From Pseudofabraea citricarpa (taxonomy: Eukaryota; Ascomycota; Leotiomycetes; Helotiales; Dermateaceae), in NCBI GenBank assembly GCA_029641185.1, contig JAPWGK010000003.1, positions 2,046,001 through 2,110,000 on the forward strand: a stretch of 64,000 nucleotides of DNA, in the 5' to 3' direction. Shown one piece after another: positions 46,736-58,779 of the stretch. Position 1 is the first letter of the stretch. Each line of letters opens with the position of its first letter. The position numbers and the translations under genes are program-made. The notes beneath the pieces were generated by a model. It was not told where the DNA came from and did no database searches. It worked only from the letters and a program-made list of their open reading frames with translations.

Positions 46736-49083
46736 ATGACTTACGCAATTACTGGCATCAAGGCCGGCCTCGGGCCCGGAGAACAGGTCCCACTTCGACG
46801 TGAGATTGATGAATGGTGGGCATCCAAAGAGAAGAATGATGTTTACCAGAGATCTCTCTTCGTGTATGCCTTGCATGCATTCATGGAGATGGACCCGGAT
46901 GAGCAGCTATCCTATTTTGGAGTTGCCGGTACGTTTATTTAGCCGGCCTCTGGTTTGTAACTAACATCTGCAGGTATCCATGGCCAGCCCCTTATTCCTT
47001 GGGATACAACGGTACCTAAAGCTGGATGGTATTGTACCCATGGAACACCTCTGTTTCCACCCTGGCACCGGCCATATCTGCTCTTGTATGAGCAAAGACT
47101 CTATGAGATCATGCTTGACCTGATCCCAAAGACATTTGCCCAGGAAGATCAAAAGGAGATGATCCATGCTGCAGAAACATTTCGTCTTCCGTACTGGGAC
47201 TGGGCTATGAGAAAACCTGACTGGCGTCGGCCCAATGATTTGAATAGGTATGGACCTAATGTGCCATACATATTGACAATTCCAAAGGTCGAGGTCAAGA
47301 CCAAGACTGGTGCCAGTGAAGTGGACAACCCGATGTGGAAATTTACATTGCCTCCCAATGACAACAAGACAACATTTGGTGATTATGGAATTCAAAGATA
47401 TAACAATCTTCCTGTAAGCACAATTTCGCCCAACCCTCGGCTTTTTTGACCCTCGTTTAGTTTCCAGCTGCCAAGTCCACAAGCAAACACCCGAGTACTT
47501 CCAACCCTCGCGACAAGGATTTTGTTTCCGCGTGGGTGAATGGTGATAAGCAGAACGTAGATCTGATCACCGGCGAGCTCCGAGGTTCTCAGGCTGTTGA
47601 CAGTAACACATTGCCTGAGGCTGTGTATCGTCTGTTTCTAGAGGAAAACTTCCCCACTTTCAATTCATTTGCTGCTGATGGCTACAGACCAGGCCAGAGC
47701 CCAGCGGAATATTCCTCCCTTGAGGCAATCCATGGTGCAATCCATGTATTCACTGGTGGATCTGGTCAGATGTCAAGCGTGCCAGTTGCAGCTTTTGATC
47801 CCATATTTTGGTGAGCAAAACTTGAGGTAAAAGAGTTGACATAAAAGAGGCTAACTTTAATAGGATGCATCATTGGTAATTTCCCAGTTGTGAAAATCGG
47901 CATTATATAACTAACAATGCAACTAGTAACGTTGATCGACTTTTTGCACTTTGGCAGGATTTGTATCCCAAAAAATATGTCGAGCCATTTGCTGCAGAAC
48001 GTGGACGCATCGATCCCAATGTGTCTCTTCTCCCATTCCATACGAATACGACTGGCTCAACTTGGAATGCTGCAAAATGTAGATACCAGCAGAAAGATCT
48101 AGGTTATACTTATCCTGAACTTCAAAGATGGCTCGATAAATACAAGACAAACGGAAAATTCGACGAAGCCAAATATCAGAAGGCACTTCGAACGAATATC
48201 GAGCTCAAGTACAGCACGACTGGAAAAGCAGCTTTGCAACTTCCTCAAAACGATGAGTTGGCTACAACTCACTTGTTGAGCTTGAATGTTGAGAATCTCC
48301 AAATTGAGAACTTCCCGCCACCGCTACTAGCGAAGGCCCAGGCGATATCTCCTGCTACCACTCAGCAGCAGAAGCCTATTGCTCCTTTCGAATCGGAACT
48401 CCAAGAAAAATGGGAGGAACACGATTATGTTGTGAACGTTCTTTATGATAGGTTTGACATCTCTGCATCCAAATGTTTGACAGATGATCTGATTCGTGAT
48501 GTGTAGATTTGCTCTTGGTGGTTATCCCTATTTGATCCGTATTTTCCTTGGCGACGTACCCGAGGGCCCTCCATTTTACTTCGTAGACACGCCAACACAA
48601 GTCGGACTCGTGTACAATTTCAGTGGACCTTCTGAAAGTCGTGGCCAAGGGCCAGAAGGCTGTGCTAATTGCTCGCGCCAGCAACAAGATCATGAACTGA
48701 GTACTGGCCAAGTCATCTTGACTGACTATTTGATTGAACGCATCCAGAAGCACGTTGAAGAGAGAGGGTTGACCCTGCAGACCCTTTCGCGGGAAGAAGT
48801 TGTCCAGTATTTGAAGAACAATCTCCATTGGAGGATTTCTGATGTAAGTTTCCGAATATCAACTCTTAATATGGCCATAGGTAAATACTGACCTTTGTCT
48901 TCTCAGGCCAATGACGTTCTTGTACCAAAAGAGAACGTACCGTCATTGAAGATCTCGGTTGCAATGGGCAGGGCGACGCACTTCCGCGAAGCATCCAGGT
49001 TCTCAAAGTACGAGAACTACGAAACTTTGTACGAGGTAACTGAAGGCCGGCTTGCTGGTGCTGTTCCAGGAGATTTGGACTAA
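46736..49083 (+). CDS. Tyrosinase (polyphenol oxidase, seven exons)
   Basis: Exons 46736-46928, 46974-47413, 47461-47810, 47864-47875, 47927-48451, 48507-48843 and 48907-49083 join to 677 residues. This is a type-3 copper enzyme that hydroxylates monophenols and oxidises diphenols to quinones, as in melanin formation. CuA has Cys85-Thr-His87, the thioether pair, and LFPPWHRPYLLLYEQRL. CuB has HGAIHVFTGG and FWMHHCNVDRLFALW. The MHH part of CuB is coded by a 12-nt exon. A C-terminal lid-like domain begins near ALGGYPYLIRIFLG and contains GCANCSR, so the enzyme is probably made as a latent form. No signal peptide is visible. The start is divergent from the laccase-like gene. Confidence 0.94.
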
Positions 49084-50369
49084 GTTCCAGAGGCGAATAT
49101 CACAGCCAGGCGCTACTCATTTTGATTCTGTTCAAGCCTGTTTCTTTGGTTGTGCTCATATGGCTCTTTTTAGCCCATAGTGTCCTGATTGATAATATCA
49201 TTATGTTCCTTTGTGATTTGCCACATATCTGTGAACCTCCTGCTCTACCCTCTGGCCTTTATGACTTTCAAACCTCGATACAGTCCAGTCTTCAGTAGTA
49301 AGATGGCGCTGCAATGCTCTGGTTTTAAGGAAAGTGGCGGGGTCAAGCCGGGAACTGCGTCGGAATATTTAGCTTTGTGGGGAGCACTGCTATAAGCTAA
49401 GCTTACATCGCCCGATCGCGTTGTTCACGGTATTGATGTTTCTGCGGTATCGCGGGGGTTTCGTGGTGTCCGCAAAAGAATTGAAGACACAAGTTTAGTG
49501 TTGAGATAGTAGGAATGACGTAAGGCCAAATGTGGAAAGTGGGGCACCAAAAGGTGATCTTCATGAGATGCCAAGCTTTCTCGTGTTCATTGATTTTCGA
49601 CCAGCTTTATAGTAATAACCTACCTCTTACACAAAACTTTTATTTGTTCTTTAAATATTCAAATTATCGGTTCAGATTCAAGGAGAAGAGTTTTGACAAG
49701 AAACATTGAATAGACCGGCTGAACGTTCTAAATATTTCCTCCTCGAAAACATATTCCAGACAGAGCATGGATTAATAGCAGATTAGCAGCTACCTTGTTT
49801 CGTTTTTTTCGTTCAGGTATATTGGACAAAATTTTTATGTACTTGGATGCCTTGTTTTCTTGGCAGATACATTCCAACAAACAATTTGTAAATATTACTC
49901 CTTGGACTGCTGCGTCTCTAAAGTACGAGAATAAACTGGGTCGTCGCTTAAATTGGAAATGCGGGTCTGCCCAAGGCGATGAGCCAAGTTCTCCGGAACT
50001 CCATGATCGGATAAGCAAAACTCTTAAAAAGAAAAAAGGGAGGGGTAGGGGGGCTCTCTGGTTACATCTAGGCCATATCTTAGGTCTAAACATGTTAATG
50101 CAATACTGATAATTTATCAAATAATACATATCATAGACCATAGAGTTATCGGCATGCATGTACCGTGCTCGTTTACTCTGCCCTGTTGCAGGGTTGTAGA
50201 ACGAGTCATTCAATGAATGAACGCATAGCTCCACTCAACTACTGCCATGTATTTATGGCAACAGAGCTAGAGAATGATTATGCTTAATTGTCGACCGTTT
50301 AACCCCCAAAAAGTGTTCATCGACTCTTTCCTTCCAAATTCACGACTGTCTTTACTCCTCGCTTCACGA
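49084..50369. other. Intergenic stretch, 1.3 kb
   Basis: AT-rich, with two opposing frames at 49728-50234 and 49795-50109 that have no family features. A short purine run lies near 50028-50050. The glycosyltransferase frame is open from 50274, but its first 32 codons look like leader. Confidence 0.4.
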
Positions 50370-51762
50370 ATGATAATGTCTATTTTCAAACTTAGAATAC
50401 GCCCAAGTAACCGCCTATCAAACTTGCGCTTTCTTTTCGTGGCGTTATTGTTCCTCGCCATTGTCTATTTATGCCTTTCACTGCCATTACACCTTGGAGA
50501 TCAGTGGGAATGGAATTGGAGCCTGCAAAACAACAGCAACAATGTATGCCCTGAATCTTCCGGGCTGGAACGTGTAGTCATCACGGTCAAAACGGGAGCT
50601 ACTGAAGCACAAGGAAGAATCCCCACGCAGCTTCGAACATCACTGCGTTGTGCCCCACACGTCTATGTCTTCTCAGACATGGCACAGAACATCGGAGACA
50701 TAGAAATCTACGATGCACTCGACGAAATCCCTGCAGAGGTCACGGACGGGAACCCAGACTTCGATATCTATCGCAAGCAGAAGGTTATAGAAGATCCAGC
50801 ACAAATTCCCAACATCTTGGGAAATTTTAAAAATCCACAAAGTCCGGACGACTTGGCAGCATGGACGCTTGACAAGTACAAGAATCTCCATATCGTCGAA
50901 GCGGCCTGGGCTCTCAAACCGGATATGAACTGGTACTTACATATTGATGCTGATACTTATGTCATGTGGTCAAGTCTCACGACATGGATAAAAAAGCTTG
51001 ACCCGTCTAGGGAATCCTTCTTCGGCTCCCTAGTCTACCTCGAAGATAAACCTTTTGCCCATGGTGGAAGTGGAATGTTGATTTCCAAAGAAGCAACGAG
51101 AAAATTTGCTGTCACTCATAACGGCACAGCCGCACAGTGGGATTCTAAAATCCAGGAGAATTGCTGTGGTGACTATGTTCTTGCTCAGGCTTTCCACGAA
51201 TACGGTGTAGAAGTATCGAATTCAAGGCCGACCATTAATGGAGAAAGACCCGACACAATTCCATTTGATTCTGGCAATTGGTGCGAGCCTGTCGTGACTA
51301 TGCACCACGTAGCTTCTGCAGATGCAATGGGCATTGCAGAGTTTGAACAAAGGAGAAAATGTAAAACTGCAAGTGCCACCTGAAGTATTCTTTAATACCT
51401 AGACTCTAACTAACCCTTCTCTATAGGCACCAGTAACTCATTCCGAGATTTTTCAGGGCCTTGTTTCTGATAAGATACCCGACTTCCTCGCAGATTGGGA
51501 TAATATGAGTGAAGACGAAACCGTTACAGATGTTGATTCGGCGGAACACTGTACTGAAGCCTGCACAAATAACGTCGACTGCTTCCAATCATTGTACGAC
51601 GGCAACGATTGTACCTTGGGCACTAAAAGCTTTCGACTGGGCCAAAAACATGAGCCTGAACATGGCGAGATCTGGCAAAGCAGCTGGAACAGAACAAGGA
51701 TTGCAGCATGGGTATCGAAGCAGAAGCCTTGTACTAAACTAATTTTTCCTTTCCAGGAGTAA
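50370..51762 (+). CDS. GT31-like type II glycosyltransferase with PAN/Apple-like tail (two exons)
   Basis: Exons 50370-51368 and 51427-51762 join to 444 residues. The first 32 codons of the open frame before 50370 are left out because the next ATGs (50370, 50376) put a short basic tail directly before the signal anchor FLFVALLFLAIVYLCLSL, as in Golgi type II enzymes. The luminal domain has DAD (Asp193-Ala-Asp195 in LHIDADTYVMW), the metal and nucleotide-sugar site, then GSGMLISKEA and CCGDYVLAQA, like fringe/GT31 proteins of fungi. The C-terminal exon adds a Cys-rich segment (EHCTEACTNNVDCFQSLYDG) like a PAN/Apple module. The intron begins with GC (GCAAGT) and ends with AG. No GT donor nearby restores the frame. 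Donor and acceptor sugars are unknown. Confidence 0.85.
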
Positions 51763-52241
51763 TCATTGCAATGCTTTAGATAACGGATGACGCGTGGTGA
51801 AGAATATATCATAGAAGGCGTTAGACTTAGGGTGTTAGCGTTTGCATTGATTGTTTACAATTAGATACAATAAAGTAATCCTCAGAGAACTGAGCTCATA
51901 TAAACCCAGGGACTCTTGAGAAATTTCTATAATCAAAACAAATTACGCTTAGCAAATTACTCCGAGATCATATTTATTCAAAAGCTTTCAGAGTAATAGA
52001 GTTATGCGGGGTTATAAGTAGCAGTGTACGACCGATAGCACTGATCTCTGTTCTTGAGTCACCCGATGTTCGATTTGGGAAACACTTCATTAGCCCCAAG
52101 CGGCTTGGCGGAATTCCTCGCTTCAGAAAGACGTCACTTCAACTTCGGGTTCAATATCACCATCCATGGGATCTTCAATGCCCAAGGTTCCCAAACCTGA
52201 AAGTATAAAAACAATCCTTTGTATCCTGTTGTGGTTAAAAA
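51763..52241. other. Intergenic stretch between glycosyltransferase and carboxypeptidase
   Basis: About 480 bp, AT-rich, without recognisable elements other than a TATAAA-like run near 52203, 40 bp before the next start codon. Confidence 0.4.
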
Positions 52242-54014
52242 ATGAAGAATTTAACATACTTCTTTCTTGTACTGATCACCTCAGTCACTGCTACTATCTC
52301 AGAAATATCGCAAGCTGTCTTATCACACACGAACAGCATACCGCACTACTCCCCACCAGGCTATGAGTTTCCCTATCAGGTTCGGCAACAAGACGGGCAG
52401 CTTTGCGATGCAGGGGTCAATCAGTGGACGGGATTGATTAACGTCACAGACGACAAGAGCATATTCTTCTGTGAGTTAAATGCACAAACATGTACAATTG
52501 TATCTGCTAATGGCTCAAGGGTTTTTCGAAAGCAGATCAAAGCCAGCTGAGGATGCAGTCTCGCTGTGGATAAACGGGTCTGTCTAGCATGATTTCTTTG
52601 TGGTCTTGGGATCAAGATGGTCACTGACAATCTCATCTGCAGCGGACCGGGTGCTACCTCGATGGGAGGGCTCTTCACAGAGTGCGGGCCCTGCTCTACA
52701 GATGGAAATACATCCTCGCGAAACGAGAACAATACCTGGGTAAATTTCTCGAATATGCTTTATATCGAGTACGGGCAGATCCACATGATTATCGTTCAAT
52801 ACTGACTGACTATGGTTCTACTAGCCAACCAGCAGGTTCGGGATTATCACCTAATTACAACGAGTCAACCAACGTGGATACACTTGCCGAAGGCGCGAAA
52901 CACTTCAATATTGTACTACATGTTCTGTTCACGAAGATCTTTCCGGGATTCGCTTACCGACAGCTGCATCTCGCTGGAGAGTCGTTTGGCGGCCACTTCA
53001 TTCCATATTATACCAAAACCATAGTAGAATTGCAGGCGTCAAGATCTGAGTATCGTGTTCCGATGAAGATTACTTCTATCATACTTGTCAACGCCTTGGT
53101 CGATCTGGCTGATACTATCACGGGCCAGTACGATATGTTCTGCTCTGAGAAGGAGGGGGAGAATGGGGTTGGAACGGGATTCAACGACACGGCGTGTCGT
53201 GCAATGGCAGCTGCTGTTCCGGAATGCGAAACTCTTGGTGCTAAGTGTCGTGAGACAGGCAACAGAGATTTATGCACTCTGGCGTCCAAGACATGTGATG
53301 AAACTGTTGGCAAATGGTTTCTGAGCGATGTCAAACCTGGAGGGCGGTCGCCATATGATAGTGAGTGCCAGAAATGCTGCTCTCTGATACGCATAGGTGG
53401 ATAATAAGCTGAGAATGCAGATCGTATAACTTGCGATGAGTCGCTACTGTGTAGCGATATGGGATTAAGCGCCGTAACGGAATACCTTAACCAGCCGCAA
53501 GTTCAACATAAACTCGGATATGCAAAGTTTACTTTCGAGCCTATCAATTTCAAATTGAATGACAGATGGACTGAGAAGGGCGATACATCTATCTCTACAA
53601 TGTCGCAGCTATCTTTTATTCTTGACGAAACGAGCATCCGCGTACTAGTGCTGAATGGGAACAACGATGTAGTTGTGTGAGTTCTGATCTGCTATCTTTA
53701 GTTCCAGGGTATGAAAGCTAATCCATACTTCGATCTTCTGGTGGGGTAGAAATACACCGGGTCAGATCCGCATCTTTGACAATTTGCCCTGGAGTGGTCA
53801 GGCTCCATACCGAACTCGACAGTTTCATAACTGGGAGTTCTTCGATCACTATTCGGGGAAGCAGAAAAAGGGTGGCCAGATGAAGGGCTATGGCAAGCTG
53901 AGTTTTGTGACCGTCGATGAGGCTGGCCATATGTCTCCTAGTTATCAACCAGCTGCTATTATGGAGGTGGTCAGAAACTGGACAAGTGGTGAAGACCTAC
54001 TACTGTTGAATTAA
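52242..54014 (+). CDS. Secreted serine carboxypeptidase, S10 family (six exons)
   Basis: Exons 52242-52470, 52520-52577, 52643-52768, 52825-53360, 53421-53676 and 53750-54014 join to 489 residues. Family S10 enzymes remove C-terminal residues from peptides, mostly at acid pH. A signal peptide is clear (MKNLTYFFLVLITSVTA). The splices rebuild the conserved substrate-binding block WINGGPGATSMGGLFTECGP and LYIDQPAGSGLS. The catalytic residues are Ser191 in LAGESFGGH, Asp399 in LNGNNDVVVNTPG and His462 in DEAGHMSPSYQP. Several Asn-x-Ser/Thr sites and paired cysteines fit secretion or vacuolar delivery. All junctions are GT...AG and in frame. Confidence 0.94.
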
Positions 54015-54163
54015 AATCGTGAGTCTCTAGATACAGGTACCTTACAATAGTAATACCACACTCTCTTATCTATCAAACCTCTCATTCAAAAGACTTAATA
54101 ATTATCGCATTGCCTCGAATCACCAAGAATAATCCTAAACTTTTCAATTTTAACACTTGTTCC

Positions 54164-55913
54164 TTAGTCTCGATCACAAAGTATTGACCCAAGCAGTCTT
54201 CTGAGCTTTCTTTTGCTCTGTTGTTCTGATTTACCCTCGACAGATTTCTTCTGCTTTTCCACATCGGAATTCTCATCATCTAAATTACTTTCCAAGTCCT
54301 CCAATGCCGCAACGAGTCTTTGCAGTCCAAGCTTTACAAGTTCATGCTCAGTAGCATAACAATGTCTGAACCAACCAGGAACAGGAGCGTAGAAAGCCTA
54401 ACACATAACATCGAATTAGTCACAATACTTCACCTCGCTCAGAATATCTAAAGAATCGCACCCCGGAACTAGGAAGATAAAGAAGAGAAATAGGCTTACC
54501 GCACCAAGTTCAACATAGACCCCCTTTTCAAGCAAATACTCAGCTAGCCTGATCTCCTGCGCCTGTTCTCCATACATCAAGACGGATTTATTACCCTCAA
54601 TCGCATCGGCCGAGAAGTAAGGAAGCCAAGGCCGCAGACTTAGCCAGATGACCAATGCAGAGTTACTGGCTTCAAAGCGTATATCATTATTTCGGAAAAA
54701 TAAGGATGAGAATTTATATGCTTGGTGAAGACGTTCTCGCGAGGTGGATTGGAAGCGCGTCAAGAATTCCGTGTCGGCGAGGAGATTGGAGAATAAGAGA
54801 TCAGACGAAGCGGTTATCCACGTAAACATACTAATAAAGGTCGAATGTGTTAGGGCAGGTGTAGTAGATAAAGCAGTCTGGATTGTACGTACCAGAGACG
54901 ACGAACTACAGCTCTTAATGCAGGGTTTCGCGTGCATAAGAACCCGAGTCTAGAACCACCAGCACCAAAATCCTTATCAAGAAAAACATCAATTAACTGA
55001 TATATAAAGAATGTTTCTAAAAGGAAATTTATGCACATACCTTACTCACACCATACAAAACGTGCAACGCCTCTTCACATAGCTCGCTCTCCACACTTAG
55101 GGTACTTGTAAACCCTGGCAGTCTCCCCCCTTCACTCTCACCATTTGTAAATACGCTCATCCCATAGATCTCGTCTGAAATTAGATGTATCTTCCACTTG
55201 GCACAAAGATTCATAATTCCTCTTAACGCCGCGCGAGAATACGCCCTGCCTGTAGGGTTATGCGGATTTGCAATGAGTATAGCCTTCACGACAATGCCGT
55301 TCTGTCTCTGCTTCATTAGGATTTCTTCATAGCGTGAGAGCATAACATGACCATCGAGAAAGACGGAATCAAGATCAAGACCCCCTGTTGAGACGGTCAG
55401 GAATTGGATGTCGTTTCGTGAACAGGCGTCGTAGATGAACATCCCATAGAGAGGAGTAGCACACAAGATTGCTTCGTTGGGATTGCAGAGATTGAAGGTT
55501 AGGAGGTCTAGGAGAGATGTAACACCATTTGTTGCTAGAAGATTGTGCGTCTTAATAGGGCTCTGTGGTTGGAAATACGTGTTCATGTATGATGCGAGAG
55601 AGTTGAGGAGGGGTTCTGAACCTGCTACTGAGCCGTATGGAATTACTGTGCTGGCGGATTAGCCATGCTTCAGCTTGCGGTCTCTGAGAATTCTTGATAT
55701 ACCATCTTTGGTCTTCATCGCTGGCATTTTCTTGCTAAAGTCGTCTATGTAATCTAGCATCAGCGTGTTCGTTGCACTCCCAATGTCAATTATTCCTCTA
55801 GGGTTGGTCTCGGCATCGTAGGCATTATCTCCAACTTTATTACTCATCTCAATCATGAGATCGCGTTGGAGGTTGGCGAGACCGCGTTTGGAAAGTGGCG
55901 CTGTCGGCGACAT
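54164..55913 (-). CDS. PLP-dependent aminotransferase, ACC synthase-like (five exons)
   Basis: Exons 55913-55703, 55645-55041, 54972-54893, 54831-54501 and 54397-54164 join to 486 residues of a class I/II aminotransferase. The PLP lysine is Lys272 in YGVSKDFGAGGSRLG, which is made by the second splice; other fold-type I marks are IANPHNPTGRAYS, HLISDEIYGMSVF and NGVTSLLDLLTFNL. The pattern is closest to ACC synthase-like proteins of fungi, which may not make ethylene precursor at all. An apparent stop 80 codons in falls within the first, 57-nt intron. The last part is charged and rich in Lys and Glu. It is arranged in the same direction as the next gene on its right. Confidence 0.88.
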
Positions 55914-56386
55914 TGTCTCCTGTTACTGCAATTTAGGAAAGATGCTACGGCGAGAAGATGGTGACACTATGTTTCCAGAGCAGTACCAGATGCGGGTACT
56001 CTACTGGAGGGTTCTGTTGGTTTTATGATTTTCTTGATAAGCTTCGGTCGCCGGTCGTTGCCCATGGCTCGATTGGGCAGGATGTGAAGGGATCCACAGC
56101 CGATGGCGGGGTTTCTTGGCGGGGACCACCAGCCCCACTTACTGACGACGAGTAATATTTTTGGGATAGCTGGAACGCTCTCTTTCTAATCTGGTTTATA
56201 TCTTCACAATAGCGAACGATCTTTTCTTCGATTAAGGGAGATATGGTTTTATTCTTCCGAAACTCCCAGTTCAAGAGCATATCATGATTCAAAAATGATG
56301 TAGAGACTGAAAAATACCTGGCGGCCGTCGCTTGATCTTTTGATCGGGAAATAGCTATCTCTATCCGCGGAAAGCACAATGATGAC

Positions 56387-57195
56387 TTAAATCTCAAGGC
56401 GTAATTTTCGGTCGATTCTCATAAATCTGATGCAATCCGGCAGGAAAGAAGAAAGAAATAAAGCAGAAAAGTTCACCTGTCGATTACTCAATCTCAATGC
56501 CGCCACGATCCTCAAGCAAGATCTGCACCTCTCAATCCACAACCCACCATCCCTCAGCTTCTTCAACGCATCTTCCCTCTTCCCCCTCACCAACTCCGAC
56601 TCCTCATGGGCAACATCAGGATTAAAGCGCCACGTCCCATCGTCCTGCACGCCGTCATCCTCGAGGACATAATCCTCAAAATCGGCGTTCGCGATATCCA
56701 GATTGGCATACATAGACCAAGCATAGATATACGGGACCCTGCAGGCTCGGAACTCATGTGTGCTCTCATTTGAATCATCGTCGAAGCTCTGCTCACAGAG
56801 GAGGACCGTCTCAGACTCGACGCCTTGCGCATCGATAATAATCCAACTGCTGAGGTTGAATTTCTTGAGTGGCTCTTCGTGAGATCGCATGAACGTGTTT
56901 ACATCTGATGCTGTGTTGGAGGAGAATTCGTTGTGGGTTATAGTGGACTCTGCGATGGGTGGCAAACTTGCTTTGGGCGCTTCGGTTGGGAGAGTCGTGT
57001 TGGTGAGTAAGACGTATGGAGAACTAGTTTCCCAGTCACTGAATTCGAAATCTTGCAGGAGTATGAGAGCACGATTGAGCACCTGGAAGTAGAATATATA
57101 TTAGTTTCTTCGATTGTTTTTTTAGCCATTGAATTGAAGAAACCAACCTTGGTGGTGACATCGGGAGCTGTGAGAAAGACGGCGCAGTTAGACAT
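56387..57195 (-). CDS. Protein of unknown function (two exons, 3' end uncertain)
   Basis: Exons 57195-57148 and 57082-56387 join to 247 residues. The first exon has 16 codons and ends at a GTTGGT donor, which also occurs in the LinD-like and laccase-like genes. The sequence contains SSWIIIDAQGVESETVLLCE and YIYAWSMYANLDIANADFED, with many acidic residues and no membrane segment. I do not recognise a family with certainty. The last 30 codons after RLSNRQ look less protein-like, and a GTGAAC donor sits right after that Gln. The true gene may therefore splice into the open frame at 56397-56023, which reads well (EEKIVRYCEDINQIRKRAF). I could not decide between possible acceptors. Confidence 0.6.
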
Positions 57196-58779
57196 TGCGA
57201 GTTGAGATCCAAGTCCGAGGCTACAAATAATATTATAGAAAGAAATGGTGGGAATTACTGTTTTTATCTTGGGATTGAAATGCGGTCATCTCTTCTTAAT
57301 ATTAGTGTTGCTATGTTCGGTTACCGTAGGCAGCGGCGCGGCTGCCTTGCCGATCTTGACATATGTTAGCTCTGGTCTCTCATCTCGAGGAGTGAAGATC
57401 TGCATCTGCCCTGAATAAAACTCGTAGTAGATTGGTAGTTGCAGCACATTCTATAAAAGACGCGCCGAATAAATGCGTGTCGCACGCGTCTTCACGTGCC
57501 GACTCGGAAGTACTTGCACGAGTTCGATATCGCAGGCACCAATCTGCCTAATTTATGAATTAAAAGATGGATAGTCTTAATCTGCAGGCAGCAAGGGAAA
57601 CATGAATAAAGCTCAAATGAAACAACGTAGCCATAAGCTGTAGAGCCAGTAAATAACTTACGTGGATTTATACCGCCCTCGATATTCACTCGCGAGACCC
57701 GCTTACCGAGCTACATGTATATACCAAAGTAAGGAAACCACACCAACAAACAAACAAATTCAGCTTTGCGCAACAAAGCAAATCGAGGGTGACATGGCGT
57801 AGCGGTTCTCCTACGGTCCACTGACCCTCAAGACTCTGTGGATAAACGCTCACATAGTGTGTGAGCAGAGAGTCCTGGCGTACGCTCCTGTTTCACAGGC
57901 ATGCCTTGCACTATATCATTAACCTGGACGGTGCTCTTAGAACTCTCTATACAAGAGTAGGAGGAGGTTGGAGTAGTAAAGCTGATTTGTCACTTTTTGG
58001 GGGGGGGGTTTTCTTCCGTTGCCTGTTTCTTTTGGCCTCGGTTCTCTTGGCTGGGTGAATAGGAAAAGAGAAAAGCAAAAAGATAGAAAGGTCTATTCCA
58101 AAAGACGCCCGAAAAGAAACGATCTCTTCTGTATCAATAACCGAATAGTATTAAGACAAGCAAGAAAAAGAAAAAGAAAAAAAAGTTCGGCAGTTGCTGA
58201 TCTTGTCGACCTGCCTACATCTTTGGTGACCAGTCGTTAGAAATCCAGCGCCCAACACGCATTTGTCCCGCATCGTGGCTACACGACCGCCTTTACGTTT
58301 GGTGACTGCTTTTTGTTAAACCGGAATATAAAGGAGGGTGCGGGCGCCAGGTACGTACCGTACGTACACGTGCTGAGGTTGCGCGGGGGCGGGCGGCAAG
58401 GGAAGAAGTTAAGCGATCAGCACCACCAGCTCTTGTCATTCACTGTCCACATCGCGCAATTATACTCAGCATTAACACAGCGAATGATATCAATAGTGAT
58501 CGTATTAAATAATTTGATTATGTGATAATGTTACACTTCCACAAGAACAGGTCGGTAAAGGTTCTCCTGACCAAAACCGCTTCTTACCTTGAACTGGTGA
58601 TTTGCCCGACTACAATTCATCTGAGGGATCTCTTTTCCAGCGAGAATCGCAAATCCCGTAGATTTTCCGTTTCAGAAATCGTCTGAGAAATGTTCTCCAT
58701 CCACTACCTTCGTCCAATGGGTATATCCTCCTCAAATAAAACAAAACTCCAATAACGCCTCCCCATATCGTAACACAGT
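57196..58779. other. Intergenic stretch, 1.6 kb
   Basis: No coding sequence is supported. It holds a G10 run at 57999-58008, A/G-rich sequence to 58200, and a near-perfect palindrome GTACGTACCGTACGTAC at 58351-58367 directly joined to CACGTG at 58367-58372. A segment near 57794-57890 looks slightly tRNA-like but fails the test (see rejected). Confidence 0.4.

Noticed and set aside
57794..57890. A tRNA-like segment with TGGCGTAGCGG and CTCAAGA
   Set aside because: It resembles an A box and a Leu anticodon loop, but no acceptor stem closes, no GGTTCGANNCC-type B box is present, and the anticodon arm does not pair.
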